Source: Cytophagales bacterium (GTDB lineage Bacteria; Bacteroidota; Bacteroidia; Cytophagales; Microscillaceae). Taken from it: a stretch of 40,244 bases of DNA. The notes under the pieces are model-generated. The model was not told the origin of the DNA and ran no database searches. It saw only the letters and a program-made list of their open reading frames with translations. The stretch is from NCBI GenBank assembly GCA_013297825.1, contig JAAFIN010000013.1, positions 1 to 40,244 of the forward strand. The letters run 5' to 3'. Each line of letters starts with the position of its first letter. Position 1 is the stretch's first letter. Made by a program: the position numbers and the translations under genes. Below, piece by piece: positions 32,854 to 40,100 of this stretch.

Positions 32854-32883
32854 TTTGCATAACTAAATTTTTAGTTATATTTG
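32854..32883 (+). promoter_or_regulatory. Promoter with palindromic operator in the spacer
   Basis: TTTG (32854-32857), an 18-base gap and TATATTTG (32876-32883) fit the Bacteroidota -33/-7 pattern. The spacer is almost exactly the palindrome AACTAAA-TT-TTTAGTT (32861-32876). The reverse complement of the whole 16-mer recurs at 33049-33064. A dimeric repressor could bind; none is known here. Confidence 0.55.
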
Positions 32884-33452
32884 CAACAACAAGACTGCAA
32901 AAAGAAGATTTTTCTAAAAAAAACTATGTTTTGGTTGTTTTTGTATTTTTGTACTTTACTTTTACCTTTGTTACTTACCCTCTTAAATACAAAAGGAGAT
33001 TATATGAAAACATAAAATTAAAATAGAAGAATTTAAAATGTATTTGATAACTAAAAATTTAGTTGTTTTTACAAAAAGAAAAGCAAAAAATAAAAATTGG
33101 TTGGAAAAAAATTAAAGAAATTTTAAGAAAAATTAAAAAAATTAAAAAAAAACTAAAAAAAATTAAAAATCATTTTGATTTTTGTGTGATTGTATTTTAT
33201 CTTTGAGGGCTTAATTTTTTTGATTTAAAAACAAGAATAATTTTAATTCTATGCACACAAATAAATTAAAGATTTTTTTATTATAAAATACAACAAAAAA
33301 AACAATAATTTGTATTATTTAATGAATAAAAACTTTGTTTGTATTTTTTAATTCAAAAAAAATTACCAATTTGCGACTTTATTTTAATTAAATTTTCTAA
33401 ATAAATTTCAACAACAATTTTTAAACACACAAAATAAACAAAATCCAACAGT

Positions 33453-34295
33453 ATGAAAAAACTATTCGCTGTGTTATCACTTGGCTTGTGCTTGACTTTT
33501 GGTAGCATGACTGCTTCTTATGCACAAGACACAAAAAAAGAGGATAAAAAAGAAGAAGGTAAAAAAGAAGAGAAGAAAGAAGAAAAAAAAGAGGAAGATA
33601 AAAAAGTAGAACAAGATGTGAAAACACCTGACGCTGAAACTAAAGATGCTAAAGTTGCTGACCAAACTTTTCACCAAGTTATCAAACAAAAATTCATTGA
33701 AGGTGACTGGATTTATATGACTCCCGTTATTCTTTGTTTAATTCTTGGTCTTGCGGTAGCTTTGGAAAGAGTAATCACGTTGAACCTTTCTGGTACAAAC
33801 ACCAAAAAATTCACACAAAACATTGAAACTGCACTAAAAAATGGTGGCGTAAAAGCTGCAAAAGATTATGCGGTTAATCAAAGTGGTCCTGTTGCATCTA
33901 TTTATGCACAAGGTTTGATGCGTTATGACGAAGGTTTGGATATGGTAGAAAAATCAGTAGTTGCGTATGGTTCTTTGGAAATGTCACGTTTGGAAAAAGG
34001 ACTTATTTGGATTTCATTGTACATCGCACTTGCACCTATGTTGGGCTTCTTGGGTACTGTTGTGGGTATGATTCAAGCATTTGACGAAATCCAACGTTTG
34101 GGTGATATTTCACCAACTATCGTTGCGGGTGGTATCAAAGTTGCACTTTTGACGACGGTTGCTGGTCTTATTGTGGCAATTATCCTCCAAATCCTTTATA
34201 ACTATATCGTGAGCAAAGTAGATTCTATCGTTGCACAAATGGAAGATTCTTCTATTACTTTGATTGATATTTTGGTGGCTCATGGTCGTAAATAA
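33453..34295 (+). CDS. exbB: MotA/TolQ/ExbB proton channel family protein
   Basis: It is the channel subunit that, with ExbD, uses the proton gradient to energise TonB-type outer-membrane transport or a related envelope process. The 280-residue product has a Sec-type leader (1-24, YAQ), a strongly charged Lys/Glu segment (about 27-66), then the core: TM1 about 87-107 (IYMTPVILCLILGLAVALE), TM2 about 185-208 (ISLYIALAPMLGFLGTVVGM), TM3 about 224-250 (AGGIKVALLTTVAGLIVAII). LGFLGTVVGMIQAF with GGIKVALLTTVAGL is the family signature. First gene of an apparent operon with a TM protein and two ExbD genes; 155 bases separate it from the next gene. ExbB is favoured over TolQ by the paired ExbD genes. 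Confidence 0.93.
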   Translation: MKKLFAVLSLGLCLTFGSMTASYAQDTKKEDKKEEGKKEEKKEEKKEEDKKVEQDVKTPDAETKDAKVADQTFHQVIKQKFIEGDWIYMTPVILCLILGLAVALERVITLNLSGTNTKKFTQNIETALKNGGVKAAKDYAVNQSGPVASIYAQGLMRYDEGLDMVEKSVVAYGSLEMSRLEKGLIWISLYIALAPMLGFLGTVVGMIQAFDEIQRLGDISPTIVAGGIKVALLTTVAGLIVAIILQILYNYIVSKVDSIVAQMEDSSITLIDILVAHGRK

Positions 34296-34450
34296 TTAAA
34301 TTTTTGATTTGTATGCTTTTTATAAGTGAATTTTTCACAAAAAAATGTATTTGGCTGTTTGGTATTTTTACTGACTACTGATTACTGACCACTTTCTACA
34401 AAGTATATTTCTTTTAACTTTTTAAAAAACAAAAAATATTTACAACTGAT

Positions 34451-34888
34451 ATGGAACTTATCAAAAAATATAATGGATATGCCTCTTATGCAATAGCAGT
34501 ATTGTCTATTGTGATTGGTTTTATCATGTATGCTACAACCGAAACAGGCGTTGCTACTTCTACTGATATATTTTTGTATGCCTCATACTTATTTATCATA
34601 TTGGTAATTTTAGCAATTTTAGGCGGTTTTGTTGTATCATTGGCAACCGATCCAAAAAGCATGATGCGAAGTTTGATTTCAGCAGGAATCATCTTTTTGG
34701 TGTTTTTGGTGTTTTATTTTCTAGCTGATGGTACAGTAACTGAAGAGTTTAAAAAAATAAAAGGTACTTTTGAAGTATCTTCTTTTGCTTTAAAATTTAC
34801 TGATGGAGCTTTTTATGTGGTATATATCCTAATAACTGGTGTTCAAGCAGCTTGGATTTGGGGATGGATAAAAAGTTTTTTTAATTAA
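34451..34888 (+). CDS. Four-TM protein of unknown function between exbB and exbD
   Basis: The 145-residue product is almost entirely membrane: hydrophobic stretches at about 12-28 (YAIAVLSIVIGFIMYAT), 43-65 (YASYLFIILVILAILGGFVV), 74-92 (LISAGIIFLVFLVFYFLA) and 115-138 (GAFYVVYILITGVQAAWIWGW). The loops are short; a charged VTEEFKKIKG loop lies after TM3. No family recognised. Its position between exbB and exbD in the same direction, 31 bases before the exbD start, suggests a partner of this motor complex. The 155 bases before it carry GGCTGTTT and an ACTGATTACTGACC repeat, so a separate minor promoter is not excluded. Confidence 0.85.
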   Translation: MELIKKYNGYASYAIAVLSIVIGFIMYATTETGVATSTDIFLYASYLFIILVILAILGGFVVSLATDPKSMMRSLISAGIIFLVFLVFYFLADGTVTEEFKKIKGTFEVSSFALKFTDGAFYVVYILITGVQAAWIWGWIKSFFN

Positions 34889-34919
34889 TTTTAACCTTTT
34901 AAAAAAATCATAAATTATT

Positions 34920-35660
34920 ATGTTGAAAAAAAAAGGTAGAGCAGCAGCACAAGAGATAAATGCAAGTTCAATGGCTGATATAGCGTTTCTTTTATTGATT
35001 TTCTTCTTGGTAACTACTACGATTGCATCTGATAAAGGTCTTCGTATTATTCTCCCTCCTAAAAGAGAAAAAGAGCAGAGAGATGTGGTAGTAGAAGTTA
35101 ATAAGAAAAATGTATATACCATATTGGTTAATTCACGCAATCAGTTGCTTGTAGAAGAAGAATCTGGCAGAATGGACGCTCTTCGTAAAGGCATCAAAAA
35201 ATTTGTTACAAACAATGGAAAAGACCCTGAATCTTCTGATAATCCACAAGAGGCGGTAGTTTCGTACAAAACAGATAGGGCTACACAATATAAAACTTAT
35301 CTAAGAGTGCTTGACGAAATCAAAGGTGCTTATAATGAACTTCGTGCTGAATTTTTGAAAATGCCTCTTGATGAATATCTAAAATTCAATGAGAAAAAAG
35401 CAATGGATGACCCAATTCTTGTGAAAAAAGCACAAAATTTTGCAGAAGCTATGCAAGAACCTGCGTCAGTAAGAAAGTATCTAAATGTTAACCATAAAAA
35501 AGACCCAAAAGGTATGTCTGATTATGAAAGAAAACGTATAGAGGCTTACAAACAAGCAAGAGCATCAGCTAAGGAACTTTTTATTGAAAAATATTTTGAT
35601 GCTAAATTGGAATATCCTGAGCGTATTTCTGAAGCTGAACCTACAAAAGTAGAAGAATAA
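34920..35660 (+). CDS. exbD: ExbD/TolR family protein, long form (246 aa)
   Basis: It is the periplasmic-tailed partner of ExbB. The N-terminus has a short cytoplasmic part, then one TM segment (about 17-36) with the essential protonatable Asp20 in SSMADIAFLLLIFFLVTTT. Then RIILPPKREKE and the periplasmic domain (VVVEVNKKNVYTILVN, LRKGIKKFV). Odd: usual ExbD proteins have about 130-150 residues; this one has an additional helical, Lys/Glu-rich region of about 100 residues (from KTYLRVLDEIKGAYNEL to the C-terminus). The second ExbD gene follows after 92 bases. The Asp and position in the operon make the assignment strong; what the extra part binds is unknown. Confidence 0.93.
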   Translation: MLKKKGRAAAQEINASSMADIAFLLLIFFLVTTTIASDKGLRIILPPKREKEQRDVVVEVNKKNVYTILVNSRNQLLVEEESGRMDALRKGIKKFVTNNGKDPESSDNPQEAVVSYKTDRATQYKTYLRVLDEIKGAYNELRAEFLKMPLDEYLKFNEKKAMDDPILVKKAQNFAEAMQEPASVRKYLNVNHKKDPKGMSDYERKRIEAYKQARASAKELFIEKYFDAKLEYPERISEAEPTKVEE

Positions 35661-35752
35661 TCAAAAATTCCTAAAAATAGTATTGTTTTAAAATAACATT
35701 ATTTTTAGGATTTTTTAAAAAAACTAAAAAATTAAACCAAAAAAATAAAACT

Positions 35753-36214
35753 ATGGGAGGATTTGGCAAAAAATCAAAACCGCTACCCGCTATATCTACC
35801 GCATCATTGCCTGATATCGTGTTTATGCTTTTGTTTTTCTTCATGGTTACTACTGTATTGCGTGAAACCAATATTATGGTGGAGCAATCTTTTCCATCTG
35901 CAAGTCAGTTGCAAAAACTTGAAGAAAAATCGCTAACCACGTATATTTTTATAGGTCCTCCTACCAAAAAGCTTATGGCAAAATTTGGTAAAGAACCTAA
36001 AATCCAAGTAGATGACGTTTTTATTGAATCAAAAGACATTCCTAAATTTGTGGTTCAAGAACGTGTTAAACTTGGTGAAGGCAAAAAAGATGGTCTTATT
36101 GTTTCTTTGAAAATGCACCGCGATATTAAAGTAGGCGTTGTAACTGACGTAAAACTCAAATTGCGTGAATCAGAAGCAAGAAATATCCTTTATGCTGCGC
36201 GTGGCGGACAATAA
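35753..36214 (+). CDS. ExbD/TolR family protein, short form (153 aa)
   Basis: It is the second ExbD-type protein of the operon, of normal length. The cytoplasmic start MGGFGKKSKPLPAISTASLP precedes the TM segment with Asp21 (PDIVFMLLFFFMVTTVL). The periplasmic domain (LTTYIFIGPPTKKLM, IQVDDVFIESKDIPKFV, LKLRESEARNILYAARGG) is complete. Two different ExbD proteins beside one ExbB is common in Bacteroidota, and suggests a heteromeric or function-specific Ton/Tol-like motor. The gap of 92 bases holds an AT-rich imperfect inverted repeat (about 35665-35715). A TAGGAATT array and a terminator follow. Confidence 0.92.
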   Translation: MGGFGKKSKPLPAISTASLPDIVFMLLFFFMVTTVLRETNIMVEQSFPSASQLQKLEEKSLTTYIFIGPPTKKLMAKFGKEPKIQVDDVFIESKDIPKFVVQERVKLGEGKKDGLIVSLKMHRDIKVGVVTDVKLKLRESEARNILYAARGGQ

Positions 36215-36216
36215 TA

Positions 36217-36250
36217 AATTAGGAATTATAAATTAAGAATTAGGAATTAA
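36217..36250 (+). repeat. TAGGAATT array after exbD2
   Basis: TTAGGAATTATAAATTAAG and AATTAGGAATTAAC units of 7-8 bases start two bases after the stop, in the orientation typical of 3' ends. Confidence 0.8.
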
Positions 36251-36308
36251 CAGAAAATTTTTCTATTTCTTTTTATTTAATTTGTTATTCATAATTTACA
36301 CTAAAAAA

Positions 36309-36351
36309 TAAAACCTTTTTTCAGATTTTGGAAAAAGGTTTTGTTTTTTTA
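36309..36351 (+). terminator. Rho-independent terminator of the exbB-exbD operon
   Basis: AAAACCTTTTTTC pairs with GGAAAAAGGTTTT (one mismatch) across a six- to eight-base loop and is followed by a T-run, about 95 bases after the exbD2 stop. Confidence 0.75.
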
Positions 36352-36487
36352 TTTGGGGTGTTATTCTGAAAGAATCTGGCTGTTTGGCTGTTCTCATTCA
36401 TCATTTATCATTCATCATTTAAAAAGAAACTTATTATGATTTTTTTCTGTTTTAATAAAGTATCTAAAAAAAAACTTTTTATAAATA

Positions 36488-37060
36488 ATGACAAATATCA
36501 AACATAAAAATATAATTTTTTCCTTGATTTTTCTTTGTAGTTTGCTTTTTTTGACAAATTGTGGAGAAAATGAAAATTCATTAAAAAATACAGAAGCTAA
36601 ATATTTTGACCTTCAAAAATTTATTGGAATTGTTGTAAAAGAAACCCAATCAAAAAATCCTTTGGTCAAAAAAGTAATTATTGATGAGCAAAATAATACT
36701 ACTTCCAAAGAACTTCATATCAAAAATTGGGATAATGAATTACACTTTTTTTTGGAAAATAACCTCAATAAACCTGTGCTTTGGGGACAATATGATGTAA
36801 CCAAAACCGAAAAAGAAGAAGTTTATATTTCTAAAAAACAAAATCTTCACACCCAAAAATTTCAAGTAAAACACATTTCACCCACCGAAAAAAATATTGA
36901 AATTACTTACAATGATAATAATTACCTTTATCACGCACAAAGAACGTTAATTCTCCAAACAGAAAATAATATCGTAAAAAATTATCAAATAAAAGGCTCG
37001 CAAACAGGAATTTGGATTGCAGACAGACATTATGACATAAAAGGCGAAGTTAAGAATTAG
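36488..37060 (+). CDS. Lipoprotein of unknown function (190 aa)
   Basis: The signal sequence ends with a lipobox (LCSLLFLTNCGEN, Cys about residue 25). The mature part of about 165 residues alternates short strands and Lys/Asn-rich loops (VKKVIIDEQNNTTSKELHIK, YDVTKTEKEEVYISK, TQKFQVKHISPTEKNIEITY), consistent with a small beta-barrel or beta-sandwich protein. No known family is recognised. The C-terminal EVKN and the TAG stop are formed by a TAAGAATTAGG repeat unit, like the folK end, so the original C-terminus may have been altered. Located probably at the outer membrane. Confidence 0.78.
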   Translation: MTNIKHKNIIFSLIFLCSLLFLTNCGENENSLKNTEAKYFDLQKFIGIVVKETQSKNPLVKKVIIDEQNNTTSKELHIKNWDNELHFFLENNLNKPVLWGQYDVTKTEKEEVYISKKQNLHTQKFQVKHISPTEKNIEITYNDNNYLYHAQRTLILQTENNIVKNYQIKGSQTGIWIADRHYDIKGEVKN

Positions 37061-37081
37061 GAATTGGGAATTAGGAATGAA
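37048..37081 (+). repeat. TAGGAATT array at the 36488-37060 gene end
   Basis: GTTAAGAATTAGGAATTGGG and AATTAGGAATG units overlap the stop codon. Confidence 0.8.
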
Positions 37082-37166
37082 TACATTTTTTCTAACAAAA
37101 TGAATATTTATCTTGTTAGTCAATTAGATTTCTAAATACTTTATTATTTAAACATTTTTCAAAAAA

Positions 37167-37724
37167 ATGAAAAAAACTGTCTTTTTAATTGCTCTGTTTT
37201 TGTTAAATATTATTTTAACAACTTCACTTTTCGCACAAAAAATCAATGTAATTTTCCAAAATAACAGCACCGCCAAAGGTGTTAAAAAATTTAAACTTGA
37301 TATTCAAAATCCAGATGGTTCTAAAAGCACACAAGAATTAAGTTTAGACCAAACTCGTCGCCAAACCATACCTATTGAAGTAGGTGCAAAAGTTTTTACT
37401 GCAAATGCCAAAAACCTTAATTTTGTGGAAGGTGGTAAGGAACTGAAAGCTGATGTACCTTTGATGATTGTGCAAGCAAAAGACAAAAACCAAACAATCA
37501 ACTTGGTAGAAGAAAAAAATGCCTCCCAAAAAGTAATAGATGATAATATCGCAAAGGCATCTTCTAAATTAAAATTACCAACTGATACAAGTGCTGAAAG
37601 TTTTGTTTCAGGAAATATTGTTACTACGATTTTGAAAGATAAAAATGGCAATCCTCTTGCTGAATTTGACACAGACAAAAAAACAGGTGCTGTCAAATTG
37701 ATTACTGATTTGAGGAAAAAATAA
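37167..37724 (+). CDS. Secreted protein of unknown function (185 aa)
   Basis: A signal peptide (residues 1-23: KKTVFLIALFLLNIILTTSL, FAQ) is followed by a mature protein of about 160 residues that begins with a strand-rich domain (KINVIFQNNSTAKGVKKFKL, FTANAKNLNFVEGGKELK, VPLMIVQAKDKNQTINLVE) and continues with a helical part and a final KTGAVKLITDLRKK. There is no lipobox or catalytic motif. I do not recognise a family; the pattern would suit a small Ig-like or surface-associated protein. It is preceded by the lipoprotein gene in the same direction and followed by a perfect hairpin. Confidence 0.78.
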   Translation: MKKTVFLIALFLLNIILTTSLFAQKINVIFQNNSTAKGVKKFKLDIQNPDGSKSTQELSLDQTRRQTIPIEVGAKVFTANAKNLNFVEGGKELKADVPLMIVQAKDKNQTINLVEEKNASQKVIDDNIAKASSKLKLPTDTSAESFVSGNIVTTILKDKNGNPLAEFDTDKKTGAVKLITDLRKK

Positions 37725-38042
37725 ATATCAACGATTTTTTCAACTTTTGGAGGGTTTTAAACCCTCCAAAAGTTTTATTAAGGTTTTTAATTCGTAAAAA
37801 GTTATAAAACTAAATTTTTTAAACAATTTTCTTCATAAAAACGTTACTTATACGAATGAAAAATTAAATATTTCAATTTGAATTTTTGTAAAATACGACT
37901 TAAAAATGGCTATTTCATTTATAATTTACAATTCATAATTTATAATTTACCATTCAAAATATTTTTTTAACTTTTTTATAAAAAACCACTTTTTTGTATT
38001 TTTTTATAAAAACATTTTTTACACTACACACACTGTTCAATT
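37725..38042. other. Intergenic region before folE: hairpin and 7-bp array
   Basis: A perfect hairpin lies at 37742-37774. AT-rich sequence follows, then GGCTATTTCATT and TTTATAATTTACAATTC-type 7-bp units (about 37904-37960). These are in the 5'-end orientation relative to folE. No promoter with a good -33/-7 pair was seen. Confidence 0.65.
37742..37778 (+). terminator. Hairpin terminator after the 37167-37724 gene
   Basis: AACTTTTGGAGGGTTT pairs perfectly with AAACCCTCCAAAAGTT around one T, followed by TTTTATT. The core resembles the hairpin within the 19233-19371 element, so it may be derived from such an element. Confidence 0.65.
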
Positions 38043-38795
38043 ATGTTATTAACCAACAATGGTTTTTCTCCAAATAATAACCACAAAACGATGAATCACT
38101 CCCACGAAGAAAATTGTAATTGCCACAATCATAAAGACAAAAAAAATGAGGACAAAAACAATGAAGATTTGGGTGATGAACACGTGGCTACCTCGCTTGA
38201 TACGCCTATGCGTGATGATGCTTTTGTGCTAACAGATACCGAAAAAATAGATAAAATTGAGGCTCATTTTAGGGAAATTATGGGAATATTAGGTTTAGAC
38301 CTTACCGATGACAGTCTAAATGGTACGCCTCGCAGAGTTGCCAAAATGTATGTTCAGGAGATTTTTGGAGGATTAAATCCTGCAAAAAAACCTGCAATGA
38401 CGCTTTTTGAGAATAAATACAAATATCAGGAAATGATTGTAGAAAAAGATATTACCATTTATTCTACTTGCGAACACCATTTTGTGCCTATTATGGGAAG
38501 GGCACACATTGCATATATTGCCAATGGAAAAGTAATTGGTCTTTCTAAACTTAATCGCCTTGCACAATATTATGCAAAACGCCCACAAGTGCAGGAACGC
38601 CTTACAAATCAAATAGGAGAGGCTCTAAAATCCGCTCTTGGCACACAAGATGTTGCGGTAATTATAGAAGCTGACCACCTTTGCGTGGCTTCTCGTGGTG
38701 TGCAAGATGTTAATAGTAGCACGATTACAACGTATTATAGTGGGAAATTTAAAGAAGATAACACCAAAAACGAGTTTTTGGGTTTTACAAAGTAA
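38043..38795 (+). CDS. folE: GTP cyclohydrolase I
   Basis: It converts GTP to 7,8-dihydroneopterin triphosphate, the first step of folate/pterin synthesis; cytoplasmic, zinc-dependent. The core (about 65-250) has NGTPRRVAKMYVQEIFGGL, the zinc ligand segment YSTCEHHFVPIMG (Cys143, His145, His146), IGLSKLNRLAQYYAKRPQVQ, and ADHLCVASRGVQD (His212, Cys214). The 250-residue length exceeds the usual 190-220 because of an N-terminal extension with a His/Cys cluster (MNHSHEENCNCHNHKDKK, about 17-34) and an Asp/Glu/Asn-rich linker. A start at ATG 38091 (residue 17) is possible and would leave this cluster at the very N-terminus. The gene is followed by a C5/G5 repeat and a strong terminator. It stands alone. 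Confidence 0.96.
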   Translation: MLLTNNGFSPNNNHKTMNHSHEENCNCHNHKDKKNEDKNNEDLGDEHVATSLDTPMRDDAFVLTDTEKIDKIEAHFREIMGILGLDLTDDSLNGTPRRVAKMYVQEIFGGLNPAKKPAMTLFENKYKYQEMIVEKDITIYSTCEHHFVPIMGRAHIAYIANGKVIGLSKLNRLAQYYAKRPQVQERLTNQIGEALKSALGTQDVAVIIEADHLCVASRGVQDVNSSTITTYYSGKFKEDNTKNEFLGFTK

Positions 38796-38820
38796 TTTAC
38801 ACTAAGACAAAATTATAAAA

Positions 38821-38845
38821 TTCCCCCTTTGGGGGTTAGGGGGCT
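38821..38845 (-). repeat. C5/G5 palindromic dispersed repeat after folE (inverted)
   Basis: TTCCCCCTTTGGGGG followed by TTAGGGGGCTA, about 25 bases after the folE stop, is in the orientation otherwise seen in front of genes. Confidence 0.85.
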
Positions 38846-38928
38846 AATTTTTTGAAATTGGCATAATTTTAGCTACAAATACTTTAAGAGATTAGAACTT
38901 AATGCATAGCTAGTTGAAGAAAAAACTA

Positions 38929-38963
38929 AAAAAACCTTTTTCCATTGGAAAAAGGTTTTTTCG
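38929..38963 (+). terminator. Strong terminator between folE and holA
   Basis: AAAAAACCTTTTTCC pairs with GGAAAAAGGTTTTTT over 15 bases with loop ATT, followed by TCG and a T-run. It serves folE, and by symmetry perhaps holA. Confidence 0.85.
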
Positions 38964-38978
38964 TTTTTTAATTTAAAA

Positions 38979-39037
38979 ATAGGTATAAATGCCTATCCTT
39001 TACATAAAATATGTATAGCATAGGCATTTATGCCTAT
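38979..39037. repeat. Inverted repeat between folE and holA 3' ends
   Basis: ATAGGTATAAATGCCTAT (38979-38996) and ATAGGCATTTATGCCTAT (39020-39037) are complementary with one mismatch over 18 bases, 23 bases apart. Each arm is itself nearly palindromic. Confidence 0.7.
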
Positions 39038-39065
39038 GAAATGTTAAGCAGGGTTATGTCAAAAT

Positions 39066-40100
39066 TTACGCATTTAAAATATTCTCCACCAAAATACTCA
39101 AAATCACACTTTCGCTACTATCCGCCACAGGCATAATGCCTTTTGATTGTAAATCTGCCTCTGCGACCTTTGCAACGATTTTTTTAAGACTTTGCATAGA
39201 ATAATTATTAACCAAAATACGATAATTATATAAATTATTTACTCGCATCACATTCATAAGATGGTAATCATCATTAGCTTTTCCTGCGATTTTTTCTTGA
39301 TAAAAAACCAATGCTTTTGAAAAAAAACCAAATAATAAAGCAAGTGTTGGAATAAGTGATTGTTTTTTTGGGTTTGCTTCCCAATAACGAATAATTTGTT
39401 GAATTTTCAAAGCATTGCGTTCTGCGATTGCTTTCTGAAATTCAAATACATTATATTCTTTGCTAATGCCAATATACATTTCTATTGCTTGTGGGTCTAT
39501 TTTGGTATTTGCTGGAATATTCAGCATCAATTTATCCAATTCTTGGGCAATTTTTCCCAAATCTGCCCCAAGTGCTTCCAACAAAAGTTGGGTAGCTTGT
39601 GAAGAAATATCTCTTTTGTGAGGTTTCAAATAATCCACAATCCACGCAGGAACTTGATTTTCGTATATTTTTTTGCTTTCTACAACGGTTGCGTTTTTTT
39701 CTAATAATTTATAAATTTTGGTGTTTTTTGCCAAAGTTTTGTGTTTGTGTGCAAGCACCAAAACGGTAGAAGTAGGGGCATTGTTCAGATAACTTTCCCA
39801 TTGTGCAAAATTGCCTTCTTGCCCAAAATCTCCTATTTGTTGTGCTTCTTTTATCAACACAAATTGCTTATCTGACATCATAGGATACTGGCGAGCTTGT
39901 CCCAATATCTGAATGGAATTTATATCTTTTCCATAAAAAATATGTTGGTTAAAACCTCTTTCACTTTCAGGCAAAACACTTTGTTCTAAGGCATCAGAAA
40001 TTTTATCAATAAAAAAATTTTCATCACCGTGCAGAAAATATACAGGCGAAAATTTACTTTCTTTGATTTCTTTTAAAACTGCGTCAGAGGTTTTTAACAT
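39066..40100 (-). CDS. holA: DNA polymerase III subunit delta
   Basis: It is the delta subunit of the clamp loader, which opens the beta clamp during replication. The 344 residues match the family (330-345). Landmarks: the N-terminal FSPVYFLHGDENFFIDKISD (clamp-interacting helix), YPMMSDKQFVLIKEAQQI, VLVLAHKHKTLAKNTKIYK, LEALGADLGKIAQELDKLML (lid region), then the C-terminal collar helices (SLIPTLALLFGFFSKALVF, NNYSMQSLKKIVAKVAEADL) ending KGIMPVADSSESVILSILVE. The ATG at 40098-40100 is preceded in gene sense by a CTTAATTCCTAATT 7-bp array (40103-40121), as with fabD. It is a stand-alone gene at the window's right end. Confidence 0.95.
   Translation of the reverse strand: MLKTSDAVLKEIKESKFSPVYFLHGDENFFIDKISDALEQSVLPESERGFNQHIFYGKDINSIQILGQARQYPMMSDKQFVLIKEAQQIGDFGQEGNFAQWESYLNNAPTSTVLVLAHKHKTLAKNTKIYKLLEKNATVVESKKIYENQVPAWIVDYLKPHKRDISSQATQLLLEALGADLGKIAQELDKLMLNIPANTKIDPQAIEMYIGISKEYNVFEFQKAIAERNALKIQQIIRYWEANPKKQSLIPTLALLFGFFSKALVFYQEKIAGKANDDYHLMNVMRVNNLYNYRILVNNYSMQSLKKIVAKVAEADLQSKGIMPVADSSESVILSILVENILNA

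Larger units (their letters stand above)
32664..33452. other. Intergenic region upstream of the exbB operon
   Basis: It has a TIR element (32704-32823), a promoter-like region with an operator-like palindrome (32854-32883), two tiny ORFs (32926-33015, 29 codons with a hydrophobic MFWLFLYFCTLLLPLLLTLL; and 33038-33115, 25 codons), an unusual AAAGGAG Shine-Dalgarno five bases before ATG-AAA-ACA-TAA (33004-33015), a second palindrome (33049-33064), and about 330 bases of AT-rich leader. The tiny ORFs cannot be judged real by eye. Confidence 0.65.
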
